The notes below the pieces were generated by a model. It saw only the letters and a program-made list of their open reading frames with translations, had not been told where the DNA came from and ran no database searches. Positions 1 through 10,200 of a stretch of DNA of 64,000 nucleotides are shown here, piece after piece. The DNA is from Symbiodinium natans. Taxonomy: Eukaryota; Sar; Dinophyceae; Suessiales; Symbiodiniaceae. How positions within the stretch are numbered: the first letter of the stretch is position 1; each line of letters opens with the position of its first letter. The position numbers and the translations under genes are program-made. Location: assembly GCA_905221605.1 (NCBI GenBank), contig CAJNDS010002109.1:532168-596167 (forward strand), in the 5' to 3' direction.

Positions 1-210
1 ATGAAAAAAACTCCAAACCCTAAAACCTCAACCCCAGATTCTGAGATTCTGTGCCCGCTGACTCGAAAGTCCTTCTCCGATGATCAAATTTGCATCGCCC
101 CTACAGCCTCATCCCTAAACCCTTTGACCAATGGAGGCATCTTATTTTAAAGTAGGGTTTAGGGTTTAGGGTTCAGCTTTAGGGTTTAGGGTTTATAGAC
201 TGTGACGCAC

Positions 211-311
211 CTGGCCTACTGCCATCCTCTGCAGCCCGCACTGTCGGCACCTGACTGCGTGGCAGCAGAAGTGGGGGGGCAACAGCTCCTCAGAGGTGCT
301 CCGTTCAGCCT
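211..311 (-). CDS. Possible single exon, unknown protein
   Basis: On the minus strand a 101-nt open segment is bounded by a good acceptor (pyrimidine-rich, ending CCCAG) and a consensus-like donor (CAG/GTGCGT). It reads Cys/His-rich (motif PPHFCCHAVRCRQCG), which could be a metal-binding piece. No partner exon was chained to it, so the frame is unproven. The surrounding 1-660 is telomere-like repeat. Confidence 0.3.
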
Positions 312-659
312 CTGGGAGGGGGTGTAGGTTCGTGGTTAGGGTTTGGTGTTTAGGGTTTAGGGTTTAGGTTCGTAGGGCCATGGGTATATTTCAGTTTAAG
401 GTTCAGGACTTAGGGTTCTCCCCCGGACCCTAGCCCGAGCTGCAAGATGATTTACTTGAGAAGTGAGAAGCTCCCCTTTAGTAAACGGGAACTGCATTGC
501 TCACGGGCCTTTGGGGTTTGGAGTTTGGGGGTGTAGGGTTCGAAGCTTGGGGCTTTGACTCAAGGGAGCAGAATTGGGGGTGCTTTAGGAGTATGCTGCG
601 GTGCTTGCGGTTTAAGGTGGTGTCTTGGAGCGATTGCGGTATCGCTGTTGTGCAAGATT

Positions 660-801
660 GTGTGCGCGTGCGCGTGCGCGCGCGCGGGTGTATTGTGTGT
701 ATTTGTGTGTATTTGTGTGTATTTGTGTGTATTTGTGTGTATGTGTGTGTGTGTGTGTGTATGTGTGTATGTGTGTATGTGTGTATGTGTGTATGTGTGT
801 A

Positions 802-833
<32 letters not shown>

Positions 834-1079
834 GGTGGGTGGGTGGGTGTGTGTGGGTGCGTGTGGGTGCGTGTGGGTGCGTGTGGGTGCGTGTGCGTGC
901 GTGTGGGTGCGTGTGGGTGCGTGTGGGTGCGTGTGGGTGCGTGTGGGTGCGTGTGCGTGCGTGTGCGTGCGTGTGCGTGCGTGTGCGTGCGTGTGCGTGC
1001 GTGTGCGTGCGTGTGGGTGCGTGTGGGTGCGTGTGCGTGCGTGTGGGTGCGTGTGCGTGCGGCGTGGGCGTGTGCGTGG

Positions 1080-1111
<32 letters not shown>

Positions 1112-1149
1112 TTGGAGGGGGGGGGAGGGGGGGAGGGGGGGGGGGGGGT
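660..1149. repeat. GT-rich microsatellite ending in a G tract
   Basis: Nested GTGTAT, GTGTGGGTGC and GTGTGCGTGC units run for almost 500 bp and end in an interrupted run of G from about 1117. All six frames through it are open but repetitive, giving Cys-Val or His-Thr repeats. I regard these frames as artefacts rather than genes. Confidence 0.9.
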
Positions 1150-1259
1150 CTTTTGAAGATCCACCACGCCCTTTTAAGCACCAGGAAGAAAATAGCGCCA
1201 GCGCGCGCCTCGTCACTCTTCAGCACAGCCCCAGGTCCTCCGCGACAGAGGACTGGCGG

Positions 1260-1480
1260 GCTGAAGGGTTCAGGCTTAGGACTTGTAGGGTTTATAGGGT
1301 TTTAGGGTATATAGGGTTTATGGGGTTATGGGGTTTACAGGGATTATGGGGCTTCATAGGATTTACAGGGTTTAGAGGCTTTAGGGTTAAGGGGGCTGAA
1401 GGCTTTAAATTCTCTTGTTTTGCTAAGGGTTTAGGGTTTAGGTTTAGGGTTCAGGGTTTAGCGTTTAGGGGTTCATTGCA
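1260..1480. repeat. Degenerate TTTAGGG-type block
   Basis: Diverged copies of the telomere-like heptamer with single-base changes (TATAGGG, TTCAGGG, TTTAGAG). It is typical of the filler between islands in this half of the window. The next 250 bp hold no feature I can support beyond a possible plus exon after the acceptor at about 1490. Confidence 0.7.
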
Positions 1481-1718
1481 GGACGGTTTAGACCTTGCTC
1501 TGTTGAACCACTGGCCGGTAGTAACCGTGCACCCTAAACAGCTCCAAAAACTAGAGCCTGAACTCAAATGTCCCTATGGGCAACCCAAATTCAACCCGAA
1601 AGGCAAGTAAAGTAATCCTCAAGAATATAGTAGCAGAGCTCTCAACCGTACAAACGCCTCAACCCCTAAAACCCCCCAAAGCATGCCATGATTCTGGGTA
1701 GATTCAGTGTCTGGTTTC

Positions 1719-1802
1719 GTGTTCCCCCTTACACTAACAGTCCTTCATAAGGGGTACTTTCATCCCTATTAAGGACTGCTAGTATAAGGGGGAACATCCC
1801 AA
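1719..1802. mobile_element. Palindromic element, family 1 (84 bp)
   Basis: The arms match as inverted repeats: GTTCCCCCTTACACTAACAG on the left and the complement (CTGCTAGTATAAGGGGGAAC) on the right, around a short core. Four further copies lie at about 8310, 18172, 57605 and 63204. It is non-coding and MITE-like. Confidence 0.7.
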
Positions 1803-2654
1803 TGTAGGTGTTTTGGGGTTTGCAGAGTTGAGCTGTTTGCCTCCTGGGTCGTCGCTGACAAGTCGGACGGGGCCGCCCACTGCTGTCAGAGCCTCAAACT
1901 CCGGACCCTAAACCCACGCCCAGGATTTAGGGCTTAGGGGCTTAGGATCTGCAAGACCTTTGGTTAGTAACTCCTGTTGCTGGAACGACCGGCTCTCGCA
2001 TGGTGGGTCAGGATTTAGGGTTTAGGTTTCGGGCTTTGAAAATTAGGGTTTAGGGCGCTTTCTAGTCTTGTTCAACCCTCTGCCTGCGGCCACTCAAACT
2101 TTTGAGTTGCATCCAAAACAGTAAGTATGATGGGAGCCACATGAGAAGTCGACTCCCTCTTTGAAAGTTGGTTTGGGAGAACTGAGGAGCCTCCTACAGC
2201 CCCCTAGCTTTCCGGCCATAACCCTAAACTAACCAAAGCCCTAAACCCTATAAAATCTAAAATATGCTTCCTTGTTGGGGTCATATTAAAAAATATTATG
2301 TTTATTCCTTCTTGGGAGTCTAATAGGACAAAAATGTAAATTATGACCAACAAGGACCCCAGAAATGACAGTCCAGACCGGCATCCTGGCATATCGATGT
2401 CCATATCAACACCGCCTATAACACACACACACACACACACATCATGATATGTACACCCAAAGGCTCCTATGTAGTACCTTTTTGGGGTAGTATACGATAA
2501 GCCTCTATAACAAACCCAAGCAGGAACTACATTGGAGCCTTTGGGCATAGCATAGCAAGGTAGCCATCAGAGGCAGTCAAGGTGAGGAGCTCTTGGGCTT
2601 CGGGTGCCCTCCCTTAGGGGCGGGCCTCCTCCATCGTTCTCCTCCTCGTCACAG

Positions 2655-2713
2655 CATGCTCCTGCGCGCCAGCACTGCCATGCAGGCTGACGGTCATGCT
2701 GAACAAGCAGAAG
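2655..2713 (+). CDS. Possible plus-strand exon at a hairpin
   Basis: A 59-nt segment follows a strong acceptor (CTCCTCCTCGTCACAG) and ends AAG/GTACCG. One frame reads as an alanine-rich helix (ASTAMQADGHAEQAE). The interest lies in the donor, which is the first bases of the perfect hairpin at 2713-2836. Without a partner exon the call is tentative. Confidence 0.28.
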
Positions 2714-2836
2714 GTACCGAGAGTAGGGTTTGCTGGATATAGGGTTTAGGGCTATTTGGGGTTTTGGCTTTTAAACCCAAAACCCCAAATAGCCCTGCCC
2801 TAAACCCTATATCCAGCAAACCCTACTCTCGGTACC
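2713..2836. repeat. Long near-perfect hairpin
   Basis: The sequence from GGTACCGAGAGTAGGG to about 2770 is repeated in inverted orientation and ends at GGTACC (2831-2836). The arms are about 55-60 bp with a loop of a few bases, and one telomere-like heptamer sits inside each arm. Its left edge coincides with a possible splice donor. Confidence 0.85.
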
Positions 2837-2946
2837 TAATTTAGGGCTCAAGGGGATGTGGGCTATACAGGTGGAAGCTTCGGCTTGGTTGGGATTTTGG
2901 GCATCGGATGCCCCCTCACCACCCCCCTTTCTTCCACCCCCTTTTT

Positions 2947-3048
2947 GGTTGTCCAGTAACCTGGGGGAACTAAAGGTTAACCTTTGGGATTTTAAAGGGG
3001 ATTCTATTAGCCCAAAAAGGTTAGAGGTTACCTGCTCTACTACTAGGC
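2947..3048. mobile_element. Palindromic element, family 4
   Basis: Imperfect inverted repeat built on CAGTAACC...AAAGGTTAACC and GGTTAGAGGTTACCTGCTC. Related copies lie at about 4340, 6607, 10030 and 30308. It is non-coding. Confidence 0.5.
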
Positions 3049-4297
3049 CTTGGTTCCTTATGATGTGAGTCGGTGTATGTCGATGATTCTTCCTCATTAG
3101 GGCTTATTCATGCTTGTTTGGGATCTTAGGTTGCCGTAATTTACGATGCTAGTCACATGATGAGTAAACATTCATGTGAAGAACCCTTAACCTGCAACAT
3201 TTTACCTAAGACACCGAACCTGCTTGTCACTTCCCTGCCCCCGGCATCAGATGAGCCTCGCATCCTGCTTGATCCGGCCACCTTTCGGGATTTGTTAACC
3301 CTAAACCCTAAAACCTAAGCCCAAAACCCTGGATCAGGGCTTCGGTTTAGGGTTTTGGGGTCTAGGAAAGCCACGAGACCCTTCTTGGTTCATGAAGGTG
3401 CACAGCGGCTTCCTTTAACAGGGGTAGCCTTTGTTGGGGCTCCTGTAACAAGGAATGTTACTATCCTATTTTGGGAGGGTAAATTCGAGAGCAAACTCCC
3501 ACATTGCTTGAAGGATTATACCATACACTACGTATGAGAGCTAACCCTATACCCTAAACCCTAGACCCTAAACTTTTAAGGATAGCCCGTAATGAACCCT
3601 ACAACCCGGAAGCCCTGAGACCCTATAGGGTTTAGGGTTTAGGGTTTAGGGCTTAGGGTTTAGGGCCCTGAGGGCTACGTAAGTTCCTATGCGGTGGGGT
3701 TTCGATGAGCGCTGGGCGTTGGGTAGGCTAAACCTTCAACCCCAAGGCGATTCGACCAGGGCTGGACTGCATGGTTGGGGGTCTAGGGTTTAGGCTTCCC
3801 TAACCCCTAAAGCCTAAACCCTAAACCCCAAATCCCCCAACTGTTCTAGTGAAGGCTTTAGGGTTCTGATTCTTCATATTTGTCATTTTTTCGGAGTGCC
3901 CAAACCTCAAACCCTAAGTAAGGGGTTTAGGAGACGACGGTAGCGCTTCAGGGGTCTAGAGCGCTTGGTTTGGGGCTTTCTGGCTTTGGGGGTTCGGGCT
4001 TTGTTTAGGCTACTAAAGTTTGGAGTTTCAGGTTGTTGGGTTTGGGGCTTCCGGGCTTTAGGCTGTGTGGGCTTTGGGGTTTGGAGTCTCTGCATCTTTA
4101 TTGGGCCGCGGCTCCGGGATTCGAGCTGCCGCTCAGGCACAAGAATTCGACAGGGCTGCGTTCCGTACCCTAAACCCTAAACCCTAAACCCTCAACCCTA
4201 TACAGTTTGGGTTCAAGGTGTAGCGCTAAAGAGTATCGTGGCATTTTGGCCCGCTTCGTCACACGACCCTGATCTGACTTTTTGTCTTCCATCGCAG

Positions 4298-4822
4298 CTC
4301 GCCGGTTCAGCAGCGTTGAGGTTCGGTTGCTTTACCCCCCTACTTAGTTGCTGAGTACCCTGGGCCGAAAAAAGATGCAAACCCCAAAAGATTAAAGGTT
4401 CCCTACTCAGCTACCAAGCCTAAACCCTAAACCCTAAACCCTAAACCAAATCCTGCAGCCTCCTTCAGACGTGGCATCTGCGGAGAGAGAGCTGCCATAT
4501 GGGCATGTTCCAGATCGCTCTATGGGAGGTCGCAGTTCCAGTCTCTCTGATCCCACGGGGCATTCATCTGTTGCACCTTAGGTTTAGGGTTGAGGGTTTA
4601 TAGGGCTTAGGGGACAGAACATCAAAGAGCTGATTTCAGGAACTTCAACTCAAGAAACCACCTGCAGCGAACCGTGAATGAAAGCTGGCGTGGCTCCTGA
4701 ATCCTAAAGTCAAGCCACGATGCGTGGTTGCGCAAGATCGGCGTTTGGCAGACTCCCGGCACGGAATCGTCAGTCTACATGTGCGCTTCAACCTTGAAAT
4801 GACGAGACTACCAGGGCTTGGG
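4298..4822 (+). CDS. Four-exon chain, plus strand, unknown protein
   Basis: Four islands chain with intact phases. The exons are 4298-4320, 4459-4528, 4640-4673 and 4737-4822. Acceptors are strong (TTTTTGTCTTCCATCGCAG before the first, GATTTCAG before the third) and donors are GTTCGG, GTCGCA, GTGAAT and GTCTAT. The joined product (about 70 residues) has no stop. It contains TWHLRRESCHMGMFQIALWE and, later, HGIVSLHVRFNLEM. No family is recognised. The first intron contains a family-4 palindromic element and telomere-like repeats. More exons probably lie on both sides (open plus segments near 3250-3293 and 4940-5080), but phases did not close. What is seen is the open frames and sites. That this is a real gene is inference. 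Confidence 0.42.
4340..4419. mobile_element. Palindromic element, family 4, inside an intron
   Basis: Arms TAGTTGCTGAGTACCCTGGG and a diverged complement (CCCTACTCAGCTACCAAG). It lies between the first two exons of the 4.3-kb chain. Confidence 0.5.
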
Positions 4823-5305
4823 GTCTATGGCGCCGGAAGCCCCCTATTGAGCCTAAACCCCCCAAAAGTGCTATAACCCCTCGACTGTTAAACGTTGAAT
4901 CCCTATAAGCCCTAATATAGAAAAAAAAAAAAAAAGCCCGCAGAACCACTTCCCAAAGTTACCGGCAAGCCGCCATTGATGCTGGCCCAGGGCACGAACT
5001 CCTGCGCCACACCAACCTAAGGGATCAAAAGTCCCCCCGGACCCTCGTGTACCGCCGAGGCAGTCCTTCTGCAATCCATAGTACTTGGGTTCGTACCCTT
5101 GATAGAAGCCTGAGAAAAGCTTTTCTCTTCATATACATACATATATATATATAAGTGACCTTAGCTTGGAACTTGATCCGAAAATTCTTCAGACAGAGTT
5201 CGAGAGAGCGGGCAGTGTAGGGTTTATAGGGTTTAGGGTGTTTGGGGTTTGGGGTTTGGGGCTTAGGCTTTGGGGTTGAGGGTTTGGGTTCCAAGGTCGA
5301 GCGGC

Positions 5306-5388
5306 AGCATAGCTGTCAAGGACCGTGGCGTGGCCCCAACCCTCCGGCACAAAGAGGATGTCTCCACATTCCTGGCGCGCGTGTTCAG
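5306..5388 (+). CDS. Possible plus-strand exon
   Basis: An open segment ends TTCAG/GTTTTC. The frame contains RHKEDVSTFLARVFR, with balanced composition unlike the repeat translations nearby. Start and phase are uncertain. It may belong to the same plus-strand gene as 4.3-4.8 kb. Confidence 0.28.
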
Positions 5389-5405
5389 GTTTTCGGGCTC
5401 AGGGA

Positions 5406-5553
5406 CTACTTGAAGGTTCATGGTACTTACTAACCGATTAGAACTGTACTTATAACCCTACTTATAGTATCCCTAAAGGGCCTGATAGGGGCAATTATAA
5501 GTAGGGTTATAAGCCCAGTTATAATTGGTTAGTAAGTACCATGAACCTTCAGG
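5406..5553. mobile_element. Palindromic element, family 2 (about 148 bp)
   Basis: Near-perfect terminal inverted repeats. The left arm reads GAAGGTTCATGGTACTTACT and the right arm AGTAAGTACCATGAACCTTC, each followed inward by ATTATAACTG-type sequence. This is the cleanest copy of the most abundant small element of the window; see also 12673, 15404, 17690, 30497, 31884, 57340 and 60742. Confidence 0.85.
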
Positions 5554-5859
5554 TATAGGATTCAACACAAGGACACGGGTATGTATTGGAGGTGCTTGGG
5601 AGCAGCCAGGATCCTTGACCCATTCCTGGGACGACCACCCCCAAAATCCCTCACCCGCGGCAAAACCCTCGGACCCTGGAGCCTCAAGGCTCTAACATAT
5701 CCCAAAACCGACAAAATCACGGGGTCATTTCTGCCATCAAAACCTGTGGAAATTATTGCTGAATGTCCTGGGGTGCCCTAAATCAGGGCTTGTGAAGGAA
5801 GCCCCTCAACCCCTTGGACGGAGGAAGTACTTTGGAAGCAGCCAATTAATTGAGTTGAC

Positions 5860-5942
5860 TTTAGGCCTAAACCGAGAAAGGAAGAGGGTGGGTGGCTTCA
5901 CCGCCTCAGACGGCGTGGGATGGGAGAAAAGTGTTAGATGGC
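5860..5942. repeat. Dispersed repeat, copy 1
   Basis: A roughly 85-bp segment (TTTAGGCCTAAACC...GGGAGAAAAGTGTTAGATGGCC) is repeated at 28378-28465 with about 80 percent visible identity. Function unknown. Confidence 0.6.
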
Positions 5943-6049
5943 CAAACCCCAAACCCCAAACCCTAAACCCCAAACCTCAAACCCTAAACCCCAAACCCTA
6001 AACCCCAAACCTCGAACCCTAAACCCGAAACCCGAAACCCCAAACCTTT

Positions 6050-6155
6050 AAACCCTAAAACCCTAAAACCCTAAAACCCTAAAACCCTAAAACCCTAAAA
6101 CCCTAAAACCCTAAAACCCTAAACCCTAAACCTAAACCCTAAACCCTAAACCCTT
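6050..6155 (-). repeat. CCCTAAAA/CCCTAAA array
   Basis: About eight octamers CCCTAAAA followed by heptamers. The locally pure octamer block shows local homogenisation of a variant unit. It immediately precedes the exon-like island at 6162. Confidence 0.9.
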
Positions 6156-6161
6156 ATAAAG

Positions 6162-6264
6162 CTCCTGGACCACCTCCAGGAGCTTCCCCGACTCGCGCAG
6201 CGCCTGGAACTCTGGGGTCCGCTCCTCAGCGAAGCAACGAAACAAAGGAAAGGGGCCCCTTTTG
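6162..6264 (+). CDS. Possible exon between two telomere-like arrays
   Basis: A 103-nt island is flanked directly by CCCTAAA on the left and TTTAGGG on the right. On the plus strand it reads a helix-rich 34-residue segment (motif LLDHLQELPRLAQRLELW) after acceptor TATAAAG and before donor G/GTGGAA. The minus strand also reads openly (FQALRESGKLLEVVQEL), so the strand is not certain. Either way, composition differs sharply from the repeats. Confidence 0.33.
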
Positions 6265-6273
6265 GTGGAATGG

Positions 6274-6379
6274 GGTTTAGGGTTTAGGGTTTAGGGTTTA
6301 GGGTTTAGGGTTTAGGGTTTAGGGTTTAGGGTTTAGGGTTTAGGGTGTAGGGTGTAGGGTTTAGGGTTTAGGGTTTAGG
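6274..6379 (+). repeat. TTTAGGG array
   Basis: Fifteen tandem heptamers with two TGTAGGG variants, in opposite orientation to the array 120 bp upstream. Confidence 0.95.
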
Positions 6380-6606
6380 CTTTGTAAGGTTTCGGGGTTT
6401 GGGGTTTAGGACTTAGGGTACCATGGGGCCCCTGCTTGCTTGGGTTTACGGGGGGGCATCCGAGGCTCCCAGGTCCCGGCAGGATCCAGAGACCAAGAGG
6501 CGGATTCCGGTGGCATGAGGAACCTGCCAGGCGATGTTTTGGTCCTAGAGTTTCAGGGTTTTCGGGCTTCGGGTTTCGGGCTTCGGGTTTCGGGCTTAAG
6601 GGATAC

Positions 6607-6704
6607 CCTAGCCCAAACAAGGTGAACCTTGTACATATATATATATATACATGTGGTAGGCTTCTATATCACCAAAATGGTTAAAGGTTCAGTCCCTTAG
6701 CTAT
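6607..6704. mobile_element. Palindromic element, family 4, with TA core
   Basis: CCTAGCCCAAACAAGGTGAACCTT ... GGTTAAAGGTTCAGTCCCTTAGCTA with a TATATA core. The related copy at 10030-10170 has the same arms and a longer TA-rich core. Confidence 0.45.
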
Positions 6705-7142
6705 TGTTGTTGCCCGGAAAAGGCAAGGATCCCTATATTTGTGAGGTGCAGGGTTTAGGGTTGAGGGGTTTGGTAAGGTTGAGGGCATTTCGGGTTACAG
6801 GGGTCAGGTTCTTGCCTTGCTTTTGTTTGGGGCCCAGGGCCCACCAGCGAGGCCGAGACTTTAGAAACCAAGGAACAACTTGGGACAACCTCCATCCGTG
6901 ACAATGCGAGGCCGAGCCCCAAGCCCGGAACCCGCTGAAACCCCTAAACCCTATACCCTAAACCCTAAACCCTAGTCCGACCCCCCAAACCACGAAGCTG
7001 TCGGGTTCCATCTGTTCACACGGATAATTAGAAGTTTCAGGGCTATAAGAGGTCTTGGGGTTTCAAAGTTCTGGTTCGAGTATAAAATGCTGCATGAAGT
7101 ACCCGGGAAATGGCCTGTACTGGGGGGCTGTCCAGGCTTCTA

Positions 7143-7262
7143 GCCCTAAACCCTAAACGCTAGACCCTAAACCCTAAACCCTAAACCCTAAACCCTAAAC
7201 CCTAAACCCTAAACCCTAAACCCTAAGCCCTAAACCCTAAACCCTAAACCCTAAACCCTAAA
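7143..7262 (-). repeat. CCCTAAA array
   Basis: About 17 heptamers, nearly perfect. It begins directly at the 3' edge of the JmjC-like exon (7265), so in gene orientation it is the start of an intron. Confidence 0.95.
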
Positions 7263-7264
7263 TC

Positions 7265-10200
7265 CTCCCGAGGGGCCATCGCTTCTGGCCCGCGTAGGAG
7301 GCGTTCACGGCCGCGTGGTGGGTGTGCATCGGGGCCCCGGCTCCCCGGAAGCCCACGCCCAGCTGCGGCATGCGCACGTGGGAGCAGTACTTCTCCTGTC
7401 GGCTTGGGGTTTGGGGTTTGGGGTTTGGGGTTTGGGGTTTGGGGTTTGGGGTTTGGGGTTTGGGGTTTGGGGTTTGGGGTTTGGGGTTGAGGGTGTAGGG
7501 TTTGGGTTTCGGGTGCTAGGGGTTCGGGTGTATGTAAGGTTTAGGGTCTTGGGTTTAGAAGGGGGGGAGATTTGTTGGGAGTTGTTGGGATCTCGTCGGC
7601 GGCTTCGGGTTGAGGGTCCTGTCGAGGAGCTTTTGAGATCATAATGGATAGGGGGGGGGGGGGGGCTCAAATGGGTTTTCTCGTTGGAGTAGAGTTTGCC
7701 GCTTAAATCCTAATCCCTAAACCCTGAACCTTCAAAGGGACTCTCTACCCCTATCCTCCTTCTTGCTTGCGCTTTGCTTGATCAGGGTTTATGGCTTTTT
7801 GGGGTTTTAGGATTGAGGCTTCGGGCTGTAGAGCGTTAGCAGATACTATGGAGTGTAGTTGCGCAGAGCGTGAGTCTGTAGTAGCAGGGTGAGCATTTCC
7901 TGGCGGCTCGAGAGGTACCGCTGGCGCTCTGACGGCCTCTAGCTGGCGTCTGATGATAGCAACTCCAGGGTAGCTACCATGGCTTCAGCCGGTTTGGGTG
8001 AGAGGGGTTCAGCCCGACCGTTGCAGGAATGCCAGGGAGAGAACCGCGATACTGACACCGACTGGTGTCTTATTTTAGATGTGAAGTGGGAGGGGATGAA
8101 GGCGAAGGGTTTAGGGTTGAAGGTTTAAACCCTAAACCCTAAACCCTAAACCCTAAACCCTAAACCCTAAACCCTAAACCCTAAACCGAATAAGGTCCCA
8201 GGGTCCATGAAGACCTGCCGCAGTGGCGCGGAAGCCTTCATCAGATCCCTCCGGCGGCGAAGGACAGTGGCATCAAAGACGTACCTGGGACATCAGCTTG
8301 CCGTGCATCGGTTGGGATGTTACCCCTTATACTAGCAGTCCCAAAAAAACTCGGGAATGAAAAGAACCCCTAATTATAATCCTAAACCCTAAACCCTAAA
8401 CCCTAAACCCTTTACTAAGGATTGTTAGTAATTATCAGGGAGAACATCCCGATGTATAGGGCTTAGGGTTTAGGGTTTGGGGGCGTCTGTGCTCTTCAGC
8501 TGGCTGTAGGGAAGAGCGGCAGATTCTCGATATTACGTCCCCGGATGTAAGCCCGACATTCTGCACTGGAACCCCAAAAGTCACGAAGCCTGGAACACCC
8601 AAACCCTAAACCCTAAACCCTAAACCCTAAACCCTAAAGCCTAAACCCTAAACCCTAAAAACCCTAAACCCTAAAAACCCTAAACCCTAAACCCCAAACC
8701 AACCCCGCTTCCCTGGCCCATCAACACTGGCCGAGGATGCAGAGGCGGGCTCTCCGGATCGCTTGAGCTCGCGTCTTCGGCGCGCCATACCTGCATGGGT
8801 TCCCCTACTACCCCCTTCTATACTACCCCCGCTAGGGTTAAGGGTTTAGGGTTTAGGGTTTAGGGTTTTTAGGGTTTAGGGTTTTTAGGGTTTAGGGTGT
8901 TTAGGGTGTTTAGGGTGTTTAGGGGGTTTAGGGTGTTTAGGGTTTAGGGTTTAGGGTTTAGGGTTTAGGGTTTAGGGTTTAGGGTTTACCATAATTAAGA
9001 CTGTTTAGGGATAATTAAGCTTAATCAAGGTTATTTAGCGGGGGGGGGGGGGGTAGTATAGAGGGGGGGTAGTAGGGGAACCCATGATACCTTGGGTGAC
9101 TTCAGCATCTCGGACAGCGTCCCCTCAACGGCACCGGGTAAGCCCATGTTCTTGGCCTCAGGAGACGGTTTAGGGTTTAGGGTTTAGGGTTTGGGGTATG
9201 GGGTTTAGGGTTTAGGGTTTAGGGTTTCCAGGCTTTGGGGGTATGGTTCAGAGCTGTCTTGGGCAGCCTTTGGGATCTGAAGCCTTGGGGGGTTCCGGGA
9301 TCATGTGGTGCGGTGACGCAAAGAAGCAGCTTCAATAGCAAAAAGTCGCTAAACCCAAAACCCCAAAACCCAACACCCTAAATCCTAAACCCTAACCTGT
9401 TAAACCCTAAACCCTAAACCCTGAACCCTAAACCCTAAAAACCCTTACCCGAAGAAAGTCGCGCTGAACACCAGAAGCTACCAGGTCGCATAGGGTACGG
9501 GGGCCGCCTGCACCACTTCTCTGCCAAGGGCAGACTCCAAAAAGCGGTAGTCAGACCAAGACATTGCCTGTGATTAGGGTTTAGGGTTTAGGATTTAGGG
9601 TTTAGGGTTTGGGGCTTAGGTTTACGGAAAGTTTGGGGGTTAGGGTTTGGGGTTTAGGGTTCAGGGTTTCGGGCGTAGGGTTTAGGGTCTGGGGTTTGGG
9701 AGGAATGATGCTACTGAGCGATCCACCCACCAAGCCCCACAAGCCCAAGCAGCAATAAATATCTAGACCCCCAAACGCTTGAACCCCAAAACCCGCAGTG
9801 TCGGATACTACTCACCATAAACCATCAACCCTAAGGGCCCTAAATAAACCCTAAACCCGTGAACCCCAAAACGCTTGAGACCGAAACCCTCAGGAAGGGA
9901 GTGCGAGCGCTACCTGGAATAACCTTGAAAAGCCCAAAAAACGAAACGGCACCTTAAAATTATTGGAAAATCTAACCTTTTTTGTGAAGGTACACTGGTA
10001 AATCCCGAAACAATAAAAACCTTAGGGGCTGAACACCCTAGCCCAAAATTAACCTTATATGTATATATATATATAAACAAATAAATAAACAAAGAAATAT
10101 ATAAATCTATCTCTCTCTCTATATATATATATACTAACCAAAAAGGTTAAAGGTTTCCTACCCATTCCCTAAGAAACCCTAAGCCCCAAACCCTCACACC

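Noticed and set aside
478-1610. Six overlapping long frames with His-Thr or Cys-Val repeats
   Set aside because: All are translations of one GT microsatellite; both strands and several frames are open at once.
7305-7670. 121-codon minus frame and 109-codon plus frame over the TTTGGGG array
   Set aside because: Mostly repeat translation (GVWGLGF or PNPKPQT). Only the island 7265-7395 in another minus frame looks real.
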